A DNA stretch of 51,130 nt, from the NCBI GenBank assembly GCA_003427395.1, contig BFEA01000001.1, positions 9,257,217-9,308,346 on the forward strand. Reading direction: 5' to 3'. Below are positions 30,089 to 42,018 of the stretch, in pieces. How positions within the stretch are numbered: position 1 is the stretch's first letter; every line of letters starts with the position of its first letter. The stretch comes from Chara braunii (taxonomy: Eukaryota > Streptophyta > Charophyceae > Charales > Characeae). The notes under the pieces were generated by a model. That model worked only from the letters and a program-made list of their open reading frames with translations. It had not been told where the DNA came from and searched no databases. The translations under genes and the position numbers were made by a program.

Positions 30089-32338
30089 ACATTCAACAAT
30101 AAATTTTTGAGCAGATCCCTTCATTCCCGGCCAATCAAACTGCTGCAAAAGACTTCCATAAGTCTTCTCAAAGCCGAAGTGTCCACTCCGACCATGTGCC
30201 AAATCCAAGAAATGAGTCCGGAGAGGCGCATGGTTAGGTACACACAAACGATCAAACTTCCCATACCGGCGAAATACAAGACCCTCACACTCGTGAAAAT
30301 CAGGCTGACTACTAGGGTCAGCCTTGAGCTGCTCAAGGATGGGACTAAGGTCCGAATCCTTGGCAGTGTGTTCGACCAGATCCTCCTTCAGTTTCCTTCG
30401 GAGGTCATACAAGTCCACAAGGCAAGTCAAAAAGTCAGGATGCCACGACAAAGCATCAGCAACACGGTTATAACAACCTTTTTTGTGTTTAAGTTCAAAG
30501 TTGTAAACATCAATGTCATGCAGCCAGCGGGTCAGCGTCGGAGAGAGATCAGTTTGGGTCTTAATCCACTGCAAGGTCTGATGATCTGAGTAAACCTTGA
30601 AGTGGCGACCCAAGAGGTAGTGCTTCCAATGTGTGAGTGCCTCGCACAAGGCGTAGAGCTCACGCATATACGTGGAGGTAACTACCTTGTGGTTGGGCAT
30701 GCGTTTGCTGTAATATTCGAGCGGACGCAGACCATCGTCATCATCTTGTTGCAACACTGCACAAATCCCATACTGGCTCGCGTCCGTAGTGACTACGAAC
30801 GTGAGGTTGGGATCCGCAATGCGGAGCACAGGATGACTCACCAATGCCTCTTTCAAGACTTGAAATGCCGTCTCACATTTCTCACACCACGCATAGGCAA
30901 CGTTCTTACTTGTTAGTCTCGAGAGTGGGTGAGCAATGGCAGAAAATTTGGGCACAAACTTCCGATAATATGAAGCCAAACCAAGAAAAGAACGCAGTTC
31001 GTGTACGTTCGCTGGTTGAGGCCACTTTCGGATGACCTCAACCTTGGTTGCCTCCGGGTCAAGGTCGTTTGCAGACAACCGATGCCCAAGATAGATGACG
31101 CTGTCCCTTCCAAACTCAGATTTCTCTAAGTTGAGGTGCAGTTGTGCCTTCTTGAGGACCTGCAAAACCTCCTCAAGGTGCTTGACGTGCTCTTCCATGG
31201 ACTTGCTGAAAATCAGGATGTCATTGAGGTAAACAACAACAAACCTGTTAAGCTGATGGCGAAGAACCTTGTCCATGAGGCACTGAAATGTGGCTGGTGC
31301 ATTCGTAAGACCGAAGGGCATAACGATGAATTCGTACAACCCATCGCGTATCTTGAATGCAGTTTTGTGCTGGTCGCTCAGATCAACTTCAATCTGGTGG
31401 TAGCCAGACTTAAGATCGATCTTGGAGAAGACCTTGCATCCACCTGCCGCATCTAGCAGATCATCTATGCGAGGCAAAGGATAATCATTCTTTCTAGTGA
31501 TCCGATTTAGGCCACGATAGTCAATACACATCCGGAGTTTGGTTCCTTTCTTCGACACAAACAAGATAGGTGCACCGAACTCAGACTCACTAGGCCTAAT
31601 CCATCGACGATCGATCATATCATCAATTTGTCTCCTCAACTCCTCCAACTCGCCTTGTCCCATACGGTAGACGCAGCCCTTTGGAGGAACACTCCCTTCT
31701 ATTATCTCAATTTTGTGCTTGACCGGACGCTCGGGAACTCTGCGAGGTTCGATCATAACTTTAGTAAATCGATCTAATAGACGACGAATGTTTGTTGGGA
31801 CTTCCGGTGGAGGATCATCCTCATCAGGAGAGAGAAAATCAGATGAAGAATTTACAACAATTACAACTGAACTCGAAGTATTTGGATCAGAAGTAGACTG
31901 ATTTTTTACGGTAGAAGTAGATGGAACAGAAGTAGAGGTAGTAGAAATAGAATTACTTTCCGAGGTAGAAAATGCAGCAAAAGTAGAAGGCACATGGAGA
32001 AGCTTTACAAGAGCTACATGTACATGCTCAGCTTCCTTACGCCTGCGCACTGATTTGCAGAATTTGTTTGCACTTAAAAGAGTCACAGGGGACTCGCGCA
32101 TCTCGTCCAATAGAACGGTACGCTCGTTCCCCTTGGCATCACGCACCACGAACTGATTATCCACCCACGTGGTCCTTAGGCAATGAGCCTTTAACCAGCC
32201 CAAGCCAATGACCGCGTCGAAAGGACACTTGTCCATGACATAAAAGTTCAGCTCATGTGTGACAGTGCGATCCTTGTCAAAAGTGACGCGCACACCTTTG
32301 ACAGCATGTGTTGAGGTGACAACCTCTTGGTTGCCCAC
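30086..32338 (-). pseudogene. Gypsy element 1 protease end, RT, RNase H and integrase zinc region
   Basis: A 750-aa open frame. Residues about 1-50 finish the protease (FDAVIGLGWLKAHCL). RT follows: PPKGCVYRMGQGELEELRRQ, LRMCIDYRGLNRITRKNDYP, FSKIDLKSGYHQI, FIVMPFGLTNAPATFQCLMD. The catalytic box reads VVVYLNDILIFSK: the first Asp of YLDD is Asn (codon at 31,225-31,223). RNase H follows (FVVTTDASQYGICAVLQQDD, YMRELYALCEAL, FKVYSDHQTLQWI), then the integrase HHCC region (LAHGRSGHFGFEKTY...VEC stop VCQRTK). Length and order are normal for Ty3/gypsy, but the RT active site is lost. Confidence 0.93.
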
Positions 32339-32344
32339 CTGGGT

Positions 32345-32863
32345 CTAACAAGGGTTTTGCAATTCCACTTGCTTCATTCCCAGGCCCGCCTTACGAATCC
32401 CGTTAGGAGAAAAGCAGTTAGTCGTTGAACCACTATCAATCAGCACACAGATGTATCGACGATTAATGAGTAACTTAAAGAAGGTTAGCTCCACACTCCC
32501 TTGAACATGGCGTTGCTGCTTGAGTTGCAGCCAATGTTCCAGGTGAGAGTGAAAGTCAATTTCCTTAGTCTCTTCCCAAGGCTCAGTGTAAAGTCCTTGG
32601 ACTGCACCAGCCTTGGATTCAGCATAAGTTCGGGCTTCAAGAGCAAGCTGTTGATCAGATTCAAGCTTCTTGGAGGGGCCTGAAACTGGTTGTTTAGCTT
32701 CCCTTGTTTTAGAGAGGGCTGATAACTCTTCTACGCCCTTTGCCTGTTTCCCTGCAGACGATAACAGTCCTACACAACATGCCCAGGCTTTTGACAATGC
32801 AAGCACACGCGCAGTTTGGATATGCTTTCCCATTCCTTTTGATTGATGCGGAGGGTTTTCCAA
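32345..32863 (-). pseudogene. Gag-protease junction and protease of gypsy element 1
   Basis: A 172-aa frame: a Gln/Glu/Lys-rich linker, then RYICVLIDSGSTTNCFS, the DSG aspartic protease active site (32,438-32,424). A single TAG at 32,345-32,347 separates it from the rest of pol, which continues in the same phase as the protease end (32,338). The N-terminal side overlaps the end of gag in another frame, so a frameshift lies near 32,750. Confidence 0.8.
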
Positions 32864-34344
32864 GGCTTGGTAGAGGCATCCTCCGGTTTCTCAGGGATCT
32901 TTGCATTCTTGGGGAGGTGTGCTATAGTTCCCTTACCTGAACTACGGTTAGGCCCCTTGCTTGAAGTAGTCTTTTTAAAAGCATTACATTTTTCTTCAGT
33001 ATTCACGTTAGACTCAAGGGTTGATGTAGAACAGCCCATGTCGGAGTCCGGCTCTAGATCGTCATCCAAAGACAGATCATCCGCATAGGACTGACGCTCA
33101 GCCCCCCGATGTTTATGCAGGGCGAGCTGGTTGCTGCTTCCGTACCGCTTGCGTTGCGAGGTTCTACCTACAGCGGGTGCCTTTACACGCCTGGCGAGTT
33201 CCTTGGCTTCTAGGTTGACTAGATCCGTCAGTAGCTCTCGCCAAGTGGTATGGTCTTTGAGTCCTAGTTGGGAGACGTATTCTTTAGGGGCCACTCTCAT
33301 GACTACATCCATGCAAGACACGTCAGTCAATCCCAGGTTTGGAGTGGTGAACAAACCAGTCAAGTGCTGCTCCAAAGCCTGCATGGAAGTCCTCCACATT
33401 TGGCCCTTGAGGGCCTCAAGCTTCAGTCTTGCCTTGAGCGCATCGTGCTTATCTTGATACTGCGTGATGAGGAGGTCCTCAAGAGTACGTACAAGAGTCA
33501 CTTTCAGGCACTCGGTCAGGTCAATCCTCTCATAACCTGCTGTAACAGCTTGGAGTTCTATGAAACTCCGTACGGCGGGCTCAATATTAGTGCCTATAAT
33601 CATGCTTCGGTCTTCCTGCGGTGTTCGCAGTACCTCGAAGTATGAGCACATGGAGCTAATCCAAGAGGTGATATCCCCTTTCTCGTCATATTTAGACGGC
33701 AGAGTGGCCGCCCGCTTGTCCACTACAAGACTAAGAATTGTGGCGTTTTGGGCTGATGTTCCTGCATTTGGGACTATGACCAGTGCAGAACCGTCGGCGC
33801 TGCCGCTTGAGGAGCTGGCACCGGTTCCTGCGCTCGTCACAGTTTCACTTGCTCTTGTCATGAGGACTGTGTTAGGTTGAGAGACTGGGACTGCAACAGG
33901 TCGAGGGTTAGGAGGACGGGGGGCAGACAGTTGGGACTGTTTGAGGCTGACTATCTCAGCCTACAGCTCTTGGTTCCGCTGCTCCAGGACTGTTACACGG
34001 GACTCAAGGTCTTCCAAGGTCCGCAGTTGAACCAAGGCTGCTACGGCAGCAGCTAGCTTCTCTTGGAACCGGTCATCATTTGATTTCGGAACCGCAAGGA
34101 GGGCCACCTGTTCAGCAATGCTTGTGGCTCTGGCTGCTGCCTCTGCCTCCCTTTCTCTATGTATAGCGTCCTCATAAAGCTTCTGAAAGAAAGGCCTCTC
34201 GTTATCGGCTGCTGCGTCCAACATGGCCGTCCATTGCTCGGACGTGATGTCTGCCATGCCGGAGGATAGGGTGTTAGTAGATCTCTCAAGAGGGGTCCGC
34301 ACTTTGCTCACTTTCGGACGAACACTCCTCTTTCCCTTCCTCAC
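32770..34344 (-). pseudogene. Gag polyprotein of gypsy element 1
   Basis: Two frames in the same phase, split by one TAG at 33,963-33,961. The N-terminal 127 aa end in a heptad-like coiled coil (EKLAAAVAALVQLRTLEDLE). The 363-aa part holds the gag core (TLPSKYDEKGDITSWISSMC, ALKARLKLEALKGQMWR, MQALEQHLTGLF) and ends in a zinc knuckle cut by a stop (CLHCQKPGHVV stop DC). The layout is typical of plant Ty3/gypsy gag, which forms the particle and packages RNA. Confidence 0.82.
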
Positions 34345-34384
34345 ACTCTAAAAAAGAACACCTTCTCTAAGCCTTTCAGTTAGC

Positions 34385-36455
34385 CTCGAAAATGAAGATT
34401 AACTGGAAGAAAACGGTAGGATGGTGGTTGTCCACTCAACCCACTCCCCAAGAGTCAACAGACACATGAGGCCTGCAATGGATAAGTGTCCAAGAACCAA
34501 TGAGATTCTTGGGAATCTCAATAACCGCTGAAGGAGCGAACGAAAGCATAGGCCCAAACATTCTAGCCAAAATCATTAACAAGCTAACAAGATGGCAAAA
34601 GGTCTACACCTCCCCCATAGGTAGAGCTCTGGTACTAAACACATCCATCTTTTCTATGGCTTGGTACACAACATCCATCTGGGACCCCCCTAAACACTTC
34701 ACCTCAACTCTCAGAAAAAAAGCAGGAGCTTATCTCTGGACAGGAAACACAACCAAGGATATATTCATCTCAAAGGTAGCATGGAAATATATAACCAGAC
34801 CAGTCAAAGAAGGGGGTCTGGGACTGATAAATCCAACGAACGAATATAAAGCCTTACAAGCTAAATGGATAATCAGAATCATCCTACACAAAGAACTACC
34901 ATGGCACGATATGGCGTTATACCAGCTACGAAACCTGGTTCCTTTTCAAGTAGACCCACGAATAGAAGAATACCACTTGATAATGAATAAGGCATGGACC
35001 CCAAGAACCGAAAGCAACAGGGGCAACAACAATCAGCAGGCTATCAAAGACCCCCCAAGCAAACACTGGAAAACTCCCATCAATCATTGGAGAGAGGCCT
35101 TCCCGAAAAGAGTTAGAAGACAAAAAATTAAAGAAGAAGTTTTGTGACAACCGCTCTTTGGAAACACACTTATTCTAGACGCCAAGGGCAATCCCTGGTC
35201 CTTAACAAGCAAAGGCAGAAGATGGAGAAAGTGGGTGGAAAAGGGAATCTGGAAAATAGAGCACATATGAAAAGAAGAAGAGAAGAGATGGTTGAAAGCC
35301 TCGGAACTAAGACAACAGCTCAAAGGATGCCATAACTTAGAAAAAAACTTGGAAGCGATGACAGACGGCATACCACTAGATTGGAGAGCATATTTACAAT
35401 GAGAAATCAAGTGGGAGTCAGGCGACTGGGCTACAGACAAAGGTCAAGCGACACCATCGGTAGCCCTCAAATTTGTGAAACGAGTGAGCAATCTGAGTAA
35501 CGTAGCAGGATTCATAGTACACGAACTGCAGAGCAAAAACAAAACACTAACCAAGGTAATTGAAGAAAGCATAGCAACTTTACAATTCAACCTCGGCAAC
35601 ATGAGAAAAATAAGAACGTGGACGCAGAAAGAAAAAGGACCACCAACTTTAGAAGCAACCCCCAAAAAGGTGATAATTTTTAGACCAGGCAAGGACATTA
35701 GAGAATTAGAAATAGACCCAGTGGAATGGGGATGGTACGTCAGAACAGGTAATGGTAGAGCAAAAAAACTAGTCAACTTGCAAGATTACACAGTGACAGT
35801 AGGCTATAAGATAAGGAACAAAACGGCAGATCCTCACCCGGTTATTTCAGAAAGATGGATCAAGCACCTAGGCGAGGAACATGGATGGCCCTCTAGGATC
35901 CCATGGGAATACTATAGCAGCATAAAGCCCACCAGGTTCAGGAGTCTGCAATGGCTGATACTCTACTGGGCTGTCCCAGTCAACGAGTGGCTCGATAAAC
36001 GAAGAAAAGACGACCAATGAACAGAACAGTCCGACCTCTGCAAAATGTGCGAAGATAGCAAAGTGGAATCACTTGTTCATTGTTTGATTGAATGCTCTCA
36101 TGCAGACAAAATATGGGAAGCAGTCAAATCAGCCTGGTCTAAGATTTCCCCAAGCCCATTCCCAATGCAAACAGATTACCTACTCTCAGCAAGGGACAAA
36201 GAAGGGAGGGTACAAGAGGAAGAGGCGGTTATAACAAATTTGCTACGAAGGGCCGCACGGTGGGTGATATGGAAATCTAGATGCAAACAAACGCTCAGCA
36301 ACCAGACAACAACAAGTGAAGAAGCATGGAAGGAGACGAAGGATATCGTAGAAACGAAAATCAGGGCCCAATGGAAAAGGGAACTAAGGAAACAAGAAAA
36401 ACTAACAAACCCCCCAAAAAGGAAGGCGAGCCAAAAATCCTTTGAGGAAAAATAG
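34385..36455 (+). pseudogene. LINE ORF2: RT end, zinc region and tail
   Basis: 34,500-35,147 (215 aa) begins MRFLGISITAEGA and carries IGRALVLNTSIF, AYLWTGNTTKD, ISKVAWKYITRPVKEGGLGL. Two TGA codons interrupt the linker (about 35,268 and 35,399). 35,475-36,020 (181 aa) has IDPVEWGWYVRTGNGRAKK and TRFRSLQWLILYW. 36,045-36,455 (136 aa) has the zinc segment (CKMCEDS...VHCLIECSHADKIW) and the tail (RWVIWKSRCKQTL, KIRAQWKREL). The catalytic palm is absent because of 5' truncation. The frames are longer and less broken than in the other copies, suggesting a younger insertion. Confidence 0.88.
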
Positions 36456-36459
36456 TTGT

Positions 36460-37915
36460 TAGGCAGGAAGATAGCTAAAACAAACAACACAATCATAAAA
36501 TTCCAAGAATGGGATAGCACGAACCAGCTCACAACCATTCTAGATGGGCAACCGTCATCTTTGGTAGAAGATCAATAACTACGGGTATAGGAAACGTCCG
36601 CCACACCAAAATCTAACAATAAATAACACATACAGACAGAAAACTACATCCGGTTCGACAAACAGGAATTCTTAACAAACAGACAATGGTAAAAAGGAAG
36701 ATCCCCATGCAATGAACCCAGATCGTGAAGACAGTTGTCAACAATGCAAGTCCAAATGAGTGTCAACCAGCTGATGATTATCAATAATCGTATTCGTGTC
36801 CAGATACCCAAGAGAAGAGAAGACATACATCGACGAGGTAGATGAGAGGGAGGAAAGACTTAGAGTGGGGAGATAGAAACAATGCCCACTGCTTCTTCGG
36901 GCTCCCTTCGCAATCACCACCTCAATAATCAATAATTTGAATGAGTATCTGAAGTAACCTCAATGTGCCACGTGGCATGTCTAATCAGTCCCTCATCAAT
37001 GCTGGAGCAATGTCGACATGAAGACAACCAGGTAAGTATCCACGATCTCTCCACAGTCTTGATCTCCTCCTGAATGACGATAATCAGAATAGCAACACAA
37101 ATCACATAGCTTCGCCTTGTCAACCAGTAGTACACGTGGCAGCAGCCACGTCATTGACAGCGCATGGCAGCTGCCACGTCAGCATGCCAAGAAGACAGGT
37201 GCAAGCCAGCCACCATGCCGGACCAGCAGCACGTCGCCGTAGACACAATGCCAGCACAGAGCCAGCGCTCAACCAACTTTGCAGCGTCGAGCCAGAGTCG
37301 TCGTCAACTCGTGAAGACAGCATTGACATAAGACAAAATGAATGTCAAAGCCAGGAAAGTCAGCGCTTATGTAGCGTTAACTCGGGGTCTGGTCCCCGGA
37401 TGCTACCACCCTCAACCGTCCAGATTTCGATGCAAACTAAGGCCTAGACTGGTCTGAAACCAAATTTCCTCCGGCCTGGATGCTTGTTTGGGTACCTGCG
37501 CACAACAAGTGAGTGTATCCAACCAAGGGCCTGGGTGCGGTAACTTTGACTCTACAGTTGACTTTGACCCTTGAATTTCCTGTGTGCAGCGTTCGGTCAC
37601 ACAGCCAAACGTGACAGACTCAGGCCTGGGCGTGTCTTGGTCACACAGCCCAGCGCAGACCAACTCAGGTCTGCGTTGCGTGGGGCTGAGTTCTGGGCCC
37701 CAGGCTACTTCTGAACAGGGTGGCTGCACCTACGTAGCACATCCAAGAATACAAAAATCCAAACCCTTAGCAGAAAAGTCAGCAAACCTCCCAGAGGAGA
37801 GAGAAAAATTCAACTAGGAGCAAGGGCTCTAGTAGAGCATTCTGCAACCGAGAGGACAGGGTTTAGGGTTTTAGCAAGGACATAGCACTACACCATGCTT
37901 GCAGCTCCAACAAAG
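36460..37915 (-). mobile_element. Probable solo LTR nested in the LINE 3' region (edges approximate)
   Basis: On the minus strand this resembles the plus-strand LTR-like unit at about 47.9-48.9 kb in the same order: TGCTACGTAGG, GTCAAAGTCAACTGT, a CTACATAAG TATA-like box (37,374-37,366), GACGTGGCAGC repeats, GATACTTACCTG (ends 37,029), a TGCCACGTGGCA palindrome (36,977-36,966), GGAGCCCGAAGAAG. The box-to-palindrome spacing is near 400 bp in both. No gag/pol is present. Possible termini are minus CTAACA at about 36,457 and TGTTGG at about 37,914, without a visible target duplication, so edges are uncertain. Confidence 0.6.
36966..36977. promoter_or_regulatory. G-box palindrome in LTR
   Basis: TGCCACGTGGCA is a perfect 12-bp palindrome containing the plant G-box core CACGTG, a bZIP/bHLH target. 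The related LTR has the 14-bp version at 48,608-48,621. Confidence 0.5.
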
Positions 37916-38489
37916 GGAAGTAAAACAAACAGCCAAGACGCAGAAGAGGAACAGGCAGGCTCAGCCCTAAGGAGTGGAATCACAGGTCCCAAAAGTCAGG
38001 ATTCTCAGACTATCAATATAAACTTATAAAGCAAGTTTTAAATTATACAGGATAACGTAGACAGGGGTACAGGGGGGTACATCCCTCCTTGAGTAAGTAA
38101 AACCGAGGCTAGTTGGACAAGGATTGAGGGTTAGGACTGACTCAAGACAAATAGGCTTAAAGATTCAGGTTTCCAAAAACTCACAAAGTGTCCCTGACTT
38201 CTCTAGCATAACACACCGACCTGACAGCATTGCAGCTGAGAGGAGCAGGAGTGTGGCCAATGGATTTAGCAAGGGCCTCCCAGATAAAGTATCACAGACT
38301 AACTTAAGCAGGGGTGAGAGGGCGTACATCTTTCCACAAGGAAGCAATCAATGCCGCCCACTCGGGCCTCCCAGCCATAATGGGGAGGAGCGTGCGTGAG
38401 TTTCCTATGTATTCAATTGAATTGCCGGAGGAATAGGAACCAGACTGTTGCTCCCCTAAATGGCAGGAGCCAGAACCGAAAAGGTTAGG

Positions 38490-38519
<30 letters not shown>
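38490..38519 (+). repeat. Poly(A) tail of the LINE copy
   Basis: Thirty A follow GGTTAGG. In the 13.7-kb copy the A-tail comes directly after the conserved 3' UTR; here about 76 bp of extra sequence (38,414-38,489) lie between. Confidence 0.8.
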
Positions 38520-38522
<3 letters not shown>

Positions 38523-38604
38523 GCAAACACTTGATGTCAGAATAGGCACGATGGGGCGAATGGGTATCCGGGGATGGACAGGAGGTTGCACTGCTAGCAT
38601 GTGC

Positions 38605-39150
38605 CGGAACCGCACAGTTCCAGCTCAAGTTTATCGTCGTCTCCCTTGGCGCATCGGCGGTGAAGTTTCGGACCCTCCTTGATATTGGTGCCACCGGCAA
38701 CTTCATCACCGAAGCCTGTGTCCGCAAAGCCGACCTCTCTTCCACCGGCTACGACTAGGGGATAAGGACTCAGCCATCGTTGTCGATCGCACTGTCCCTA
38801 AGACCCTCATGACTACCGGTCCTCTTCGCAGTCAGGTCTCCTTCGATGTCATGCACCTCATGTGCGACATCGTCTTCGGGACTCCATGGCTTGACCGTTT
38901 CGTGCCCTACTCCTTCCACCCCTCCTTCGTTCAACTCACCTGCCCTCCTGACTCTCCTCTTGATATCCCTTACCTTCTCCCCCGTTCTACCCCACCCCCT
39001 GTCTCCCCTCACCAGTTCCTTCACATATCCCGTGAACACCCCGACTCCGCTTACTATTGTCTTGTTATCGACCACGAGCGTCCCGAGAACTTGCTTCCAA
39101 CGGACAAACCCGACCAAGACCCCCAATCCTCACATCACCGCTCTCCTCTC
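38605..39150 (+). pseudogene. Protease and linker of gypsy element 2
   Basis: The frame reads TAQFQLKFIVVSLGASAVKF, then TLLDIGATGNFITEACVRKA, the aspartic protease core with Ile (codon 38,684-38,686) where Thr/Ser is required. After a frameshift near 38,755, 38,809-39,150 gives VSFDVMHLMCDIVFGTPWLD, the second conserved protease block, and a Pro-rich linker. A further frameshift near 39,100 joins it to RT. Confidence 0.8.
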
Positions 39151-40453
39151 TGAATTCAAGGACGTCTTCCCCGAGTCCTTGCCCGCCGGTTTACCTCCCG
39201 ATCGAGGTGTATCCCACACCATTGATCTCGAGCCCGGCCATTCTCCTCCTTGCTGTCCTTTGTACCAACTCTCCGTCCCCGAGGCCGAAGAAATGAAGCG
39301 TCAACTCAATGAACTCATTAAGCCTAGCTCCTTCCCCTTCGGAACCAGTTGTCTCTTCGTCAAGAAGAATGGCACCTCGGAACTCCGCATGTGCACAGAC
39401 TACCGTGCCTTGAACCGGATCACGATCAAGAACAAGTACCCACTCCCCCAGATATCTGAACTTCTTGTTCGCCTACGTGGAGCCAAATATTTCACCAAGA
39501 TCGACCTCCGCAGTGGCTTCCACCAGATCCGTATCCGCGAGGAGGACACCCACAAGACCGCATTCCGCTCTCGGTTCGGGCACTACGAGTTCCTCGTTAT
39601 GCCTTTCGGACACACCAATAACCCCGCCATATTCCAGTTCACCATGAACCACATCTTTTGTGACCTCCTCGAAGTCTGTGTCGTCGTGTACCTTGATGAC
39701 ATCCTCATCCTTAGCCCCACCTTCGAGTCCCACCTTCAGCACATTCGCCAAGTCCTCTCGATCCTCGGAGAGCAAAAAATTTACGCCAAGCTCAACAAAT
39801 GTACGTTTGCCGCTTCGAGCGTCGAATACCTTGGCCACATTGTCTCCGCTGAAGGCATCCGTATGGACCCCTCGAAGGCCACAACCCTCGTCAAGTACCC
39901 CCCGCCCAAGACCCTTCTCCAACTTCATTCCTTCCTCGGCCTTGCCAACTATTACCGCCCGTTCATTCGCAATTTTTTCGAGATCTCTTACCCTCTCCAT
40001 GGACTCACACGCAAGGACGAACCCTTCAATTGGAACGATCGCCGCCAACACGCTTTCGACTTCCTCAAGCAAACCATCACCACGACCCCTGTCCTCAAGA
40101 TCGCTGACCCCACTCGCCATTTCTATGTCACCACTGATGCCTCCGACTTCGCCATTGGAGCCGTATTGTCCCAACATTTCCCCCGCGACACCGTCGAGAC
40201 CCCCTCCATCAAGGACTCGCCCACTCACCCCGAAGCTCCACCCAGCAAATACCCTATCGTCTTCGCAAGCAAGAAGCTCCTTCCCGCGGAGATGAATTAC
40301 CCCTCCAACGAGAAGGAACTCCTCGCCGTGATTCACGCCCTCACAGTCTGGCGCCCGTACCTCAACGGGCAATACTTCACCATCCGCACTGACAACACCA
40401 TCGTCTCTTCCATCCTCACCGAGAAAGACATCACCCCACGCCAAGCTCGATGA
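38846..40453 (+). pseudogene. Reverse transcriptase and RNase H of gypsy element 2
   Basis: A 535-aa frame; its first about 90 codons are out of phase with the real linker. RT blocks: LFVKKNGTSELRMCTDYRAL, FTKIDLRSGFHQI, FLVMPFGHTNNPAIFQFTMN, and an intact YLDD (39,689-39,700). RNase H blocks: FYVTTDASDFAIGAVLSQHF, YPSNEKELLAVIHALTVWRP, FTIRTDN. It ends at TGA (40,451-40,453) after TPRQAR, where relatives have Trp. Sequence in the same frame continues with LDFLAQFTFTICQTPSKSN and NRVADALSRR, so the stop is a point change rather than the true end. Confidence 0.92.
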
Positions 40454-42018
40454 CTCGACTTCCTTGCCCAGTTCACATTCACCATTTGCCAGACCCCCAG
40501 CAAAAGCAACCGCGTTGCTGATGCCCTCTCTCGACGACACGCTGCCATGACCCATATCCAACTCCTCCCATCACTCCATCACCGATACACCCAAGGCTAC
40601 CTCTCTTGCCCAGACTTCGCTGCCATTTACAACAAGCTCCTTGATCTTGACCCAGTCCCCGACTAATCCCTCCACGACAACCTCCTCTATATCGACACCA
40701 AAGACACTCGCCGATTGTGCATCCCTGACACACGTGGTCTCCGTACCCAGCTCTTGGCCGAGCACCACGACGCCAAGACTGCAGGCCACCTCGGTTTCCA
40801 GAAGACCTTCGACATCATCTCCCGCTACTTCTATTGGCCTTCTCTACTCGCCGACGTCAAAACATACATTCGCTCATGTCCCACGTGTCAGGTTGTCAAT
40901 CCCTCGAACCGGGCCAAACCCGGCAAGCTCCAATCATTGCCCATCCCCACTCAGCGGTGGCAGTCCATTTTCATGGACTTCGTGTGCGGTCTCCCTAAGA
41001 TCGACCGCGGACATGATTGCATCTACGTCATTGTCTACTGCCTGACCAAACGCACCCACTTCATTCCTTGCACCACCACGGCCTCCCCGAGAATATCATC
41101 AGCGCTTGCAATCCCCGTTTCCTCTCACAGTTCTGGAAACAACTCTTCAACGCGTATGGAACTACACTCAAGTATAACACTGCATTCCACCCACAGACCG
41201 CTGGACAAACCGAGAAGATGAACGGTACTCTCCAAAGAATCCTACGAAAGTACTGTCATCCACATCAACACGACTGGGATCAGTTGCTCACCGCCACCGA
41301 GATTGCCAACAACAACGTTGTCTGTCCTTCCACTGGCATGTCTCCATTCTACCTTGACCTTGGCTACCATCCGCGCTTGCCCTCTGATTTCCTGCTTCCC
41401 TCGCAACTCAACCGCTCCACACCCTGCCCTTCTCTCAATGAATGGGTAGCAACAATGAATCGACTCCTCAGAGAAGCAACCGAAGCCCTCGAAAGAACAC
41501 AAGAACAACAAGCAAACAAGATCAACAAACACAGACGAGACTTGCAATTCAAAGTAGGGGACAAAGTCTGGCTCTCCGCCAAACGCTTTGAACCCGAACA
41601 TGGATTGTCAAAGAAACTCTCGAAAAAATGGCTCGGACCCTTCCCCATCATTGAAAAAACTTCCTACGTCAACTACAAACTCCAACTCCCCCCCGACATG
41701 AGCCGTGTCCACCCGGTCTTCCACGTCGAATACTTGAAAGAATATCATGAATCCCCACCCCAATTCGCTGACCGCCCATATCCTAGACCTCCACCTATCA
41801 TGTTACCCACGGGCCCTGAATTGGTTGTTGAAGCAATCATAGGTCGACGAACTACTCAGGTATCTGACCACCTGGAACCAATCACTGAATTCAAAGTCAA
41901 ATAGACCGGATACCCCGACGAAGAATCTACATGGGAACCTCCCTCGAATCTCAAGAATGCCATGAAACTTGTCCGCGCCTATGATCGTGCTACTCCTATG
42001 TCCCAGACACCTACGTAA
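40454..42018 (+). pseudogene. Integrase and chromodomain of gypsy element 2
   Basis: 40,715-41,221 has the zinc region (LLAEHHDAKTAGHLGFQKTF, YIRSCPTCQVVN) and FMDFVCGLPKIDRG with the first catalytic Asp. Near 41,090 the frame shifts and about 20 residues are lost. 41,017-41,904 resumes with IISACNPRFLSQFWKQLF, where the second catalytic Asp is replaced by Asn, then FHPQTAGQTEKMNGTLQ with the Glu. It continues to KKWLGPFPIIEK (GPF block) and VHPVFHVEYLK. The chromodomain (VVEAIIGRRTTQVSDHLEPI, YPDEESTWEPPSNLKNA) is cut by TAG at 41,902-41,904, where Trp is expected. Confidence 0.9.

Larger units (their letters stand above)
27396..34344 (-). mobile_element. Ty3/gypsy element 1 with chromodomain (degenerate)
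   Basis: Minus-strand order: coiled-coil gag (34,344), CCHC knuckle (about 32,780), protease (32,438), RT-RNase H (32,338), integrase (30,290 to about 29,100), chromodomain (about 29,060-28,900), polypurine tract (28,797-28,810), 3' LTR (from 28,796). This gag-PR-RT-RH-IN order defines Ty3/gypsy, and the C-terminal chromodomain places it with the chromodomain-bearing clade. No 5' LTR or primer-binding site is seen beyond 34,344, where a plus-strand LINE begins, so the 5' end is missing or displaced. Stops at 33,961, 32,770, 32,345, 30,086 and 29,777, a frameshift near 32,750 and an RT active-site change show it is inactive. Confidence 0.9.
34385..38519 (+). mobile_element. 5'-truncated LINE with nested LTR and poly(A) tail
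   Basis: Coding starts abruptly at about 34,385 in the RT region (GWWLSTQPTPQES resembles GWWLSNTNNLPPH of the 19.9-kb LINE), runs through the C-terminus to 36,455, and the family 3' UTR resumes at 38,201-38,413 (same 213 bp as 13,481-13,693). Poly(A) is at 38,490-38,519. The long space between stop codon and conserved 3' UTR contains an LTR on the minus strand. The left edge abuts gypsy element 1 and the right edge abuts gypsy element 2. Confidence 0.8.

Noticed and set aside
39473-40561. 362-aa minus-strand ORF opposite gypsy RT
   Set aside because: It is the antisense of a GC-rich RT/RNase H coding region with C-ending codons, which leaves the opposite strand open by composition.
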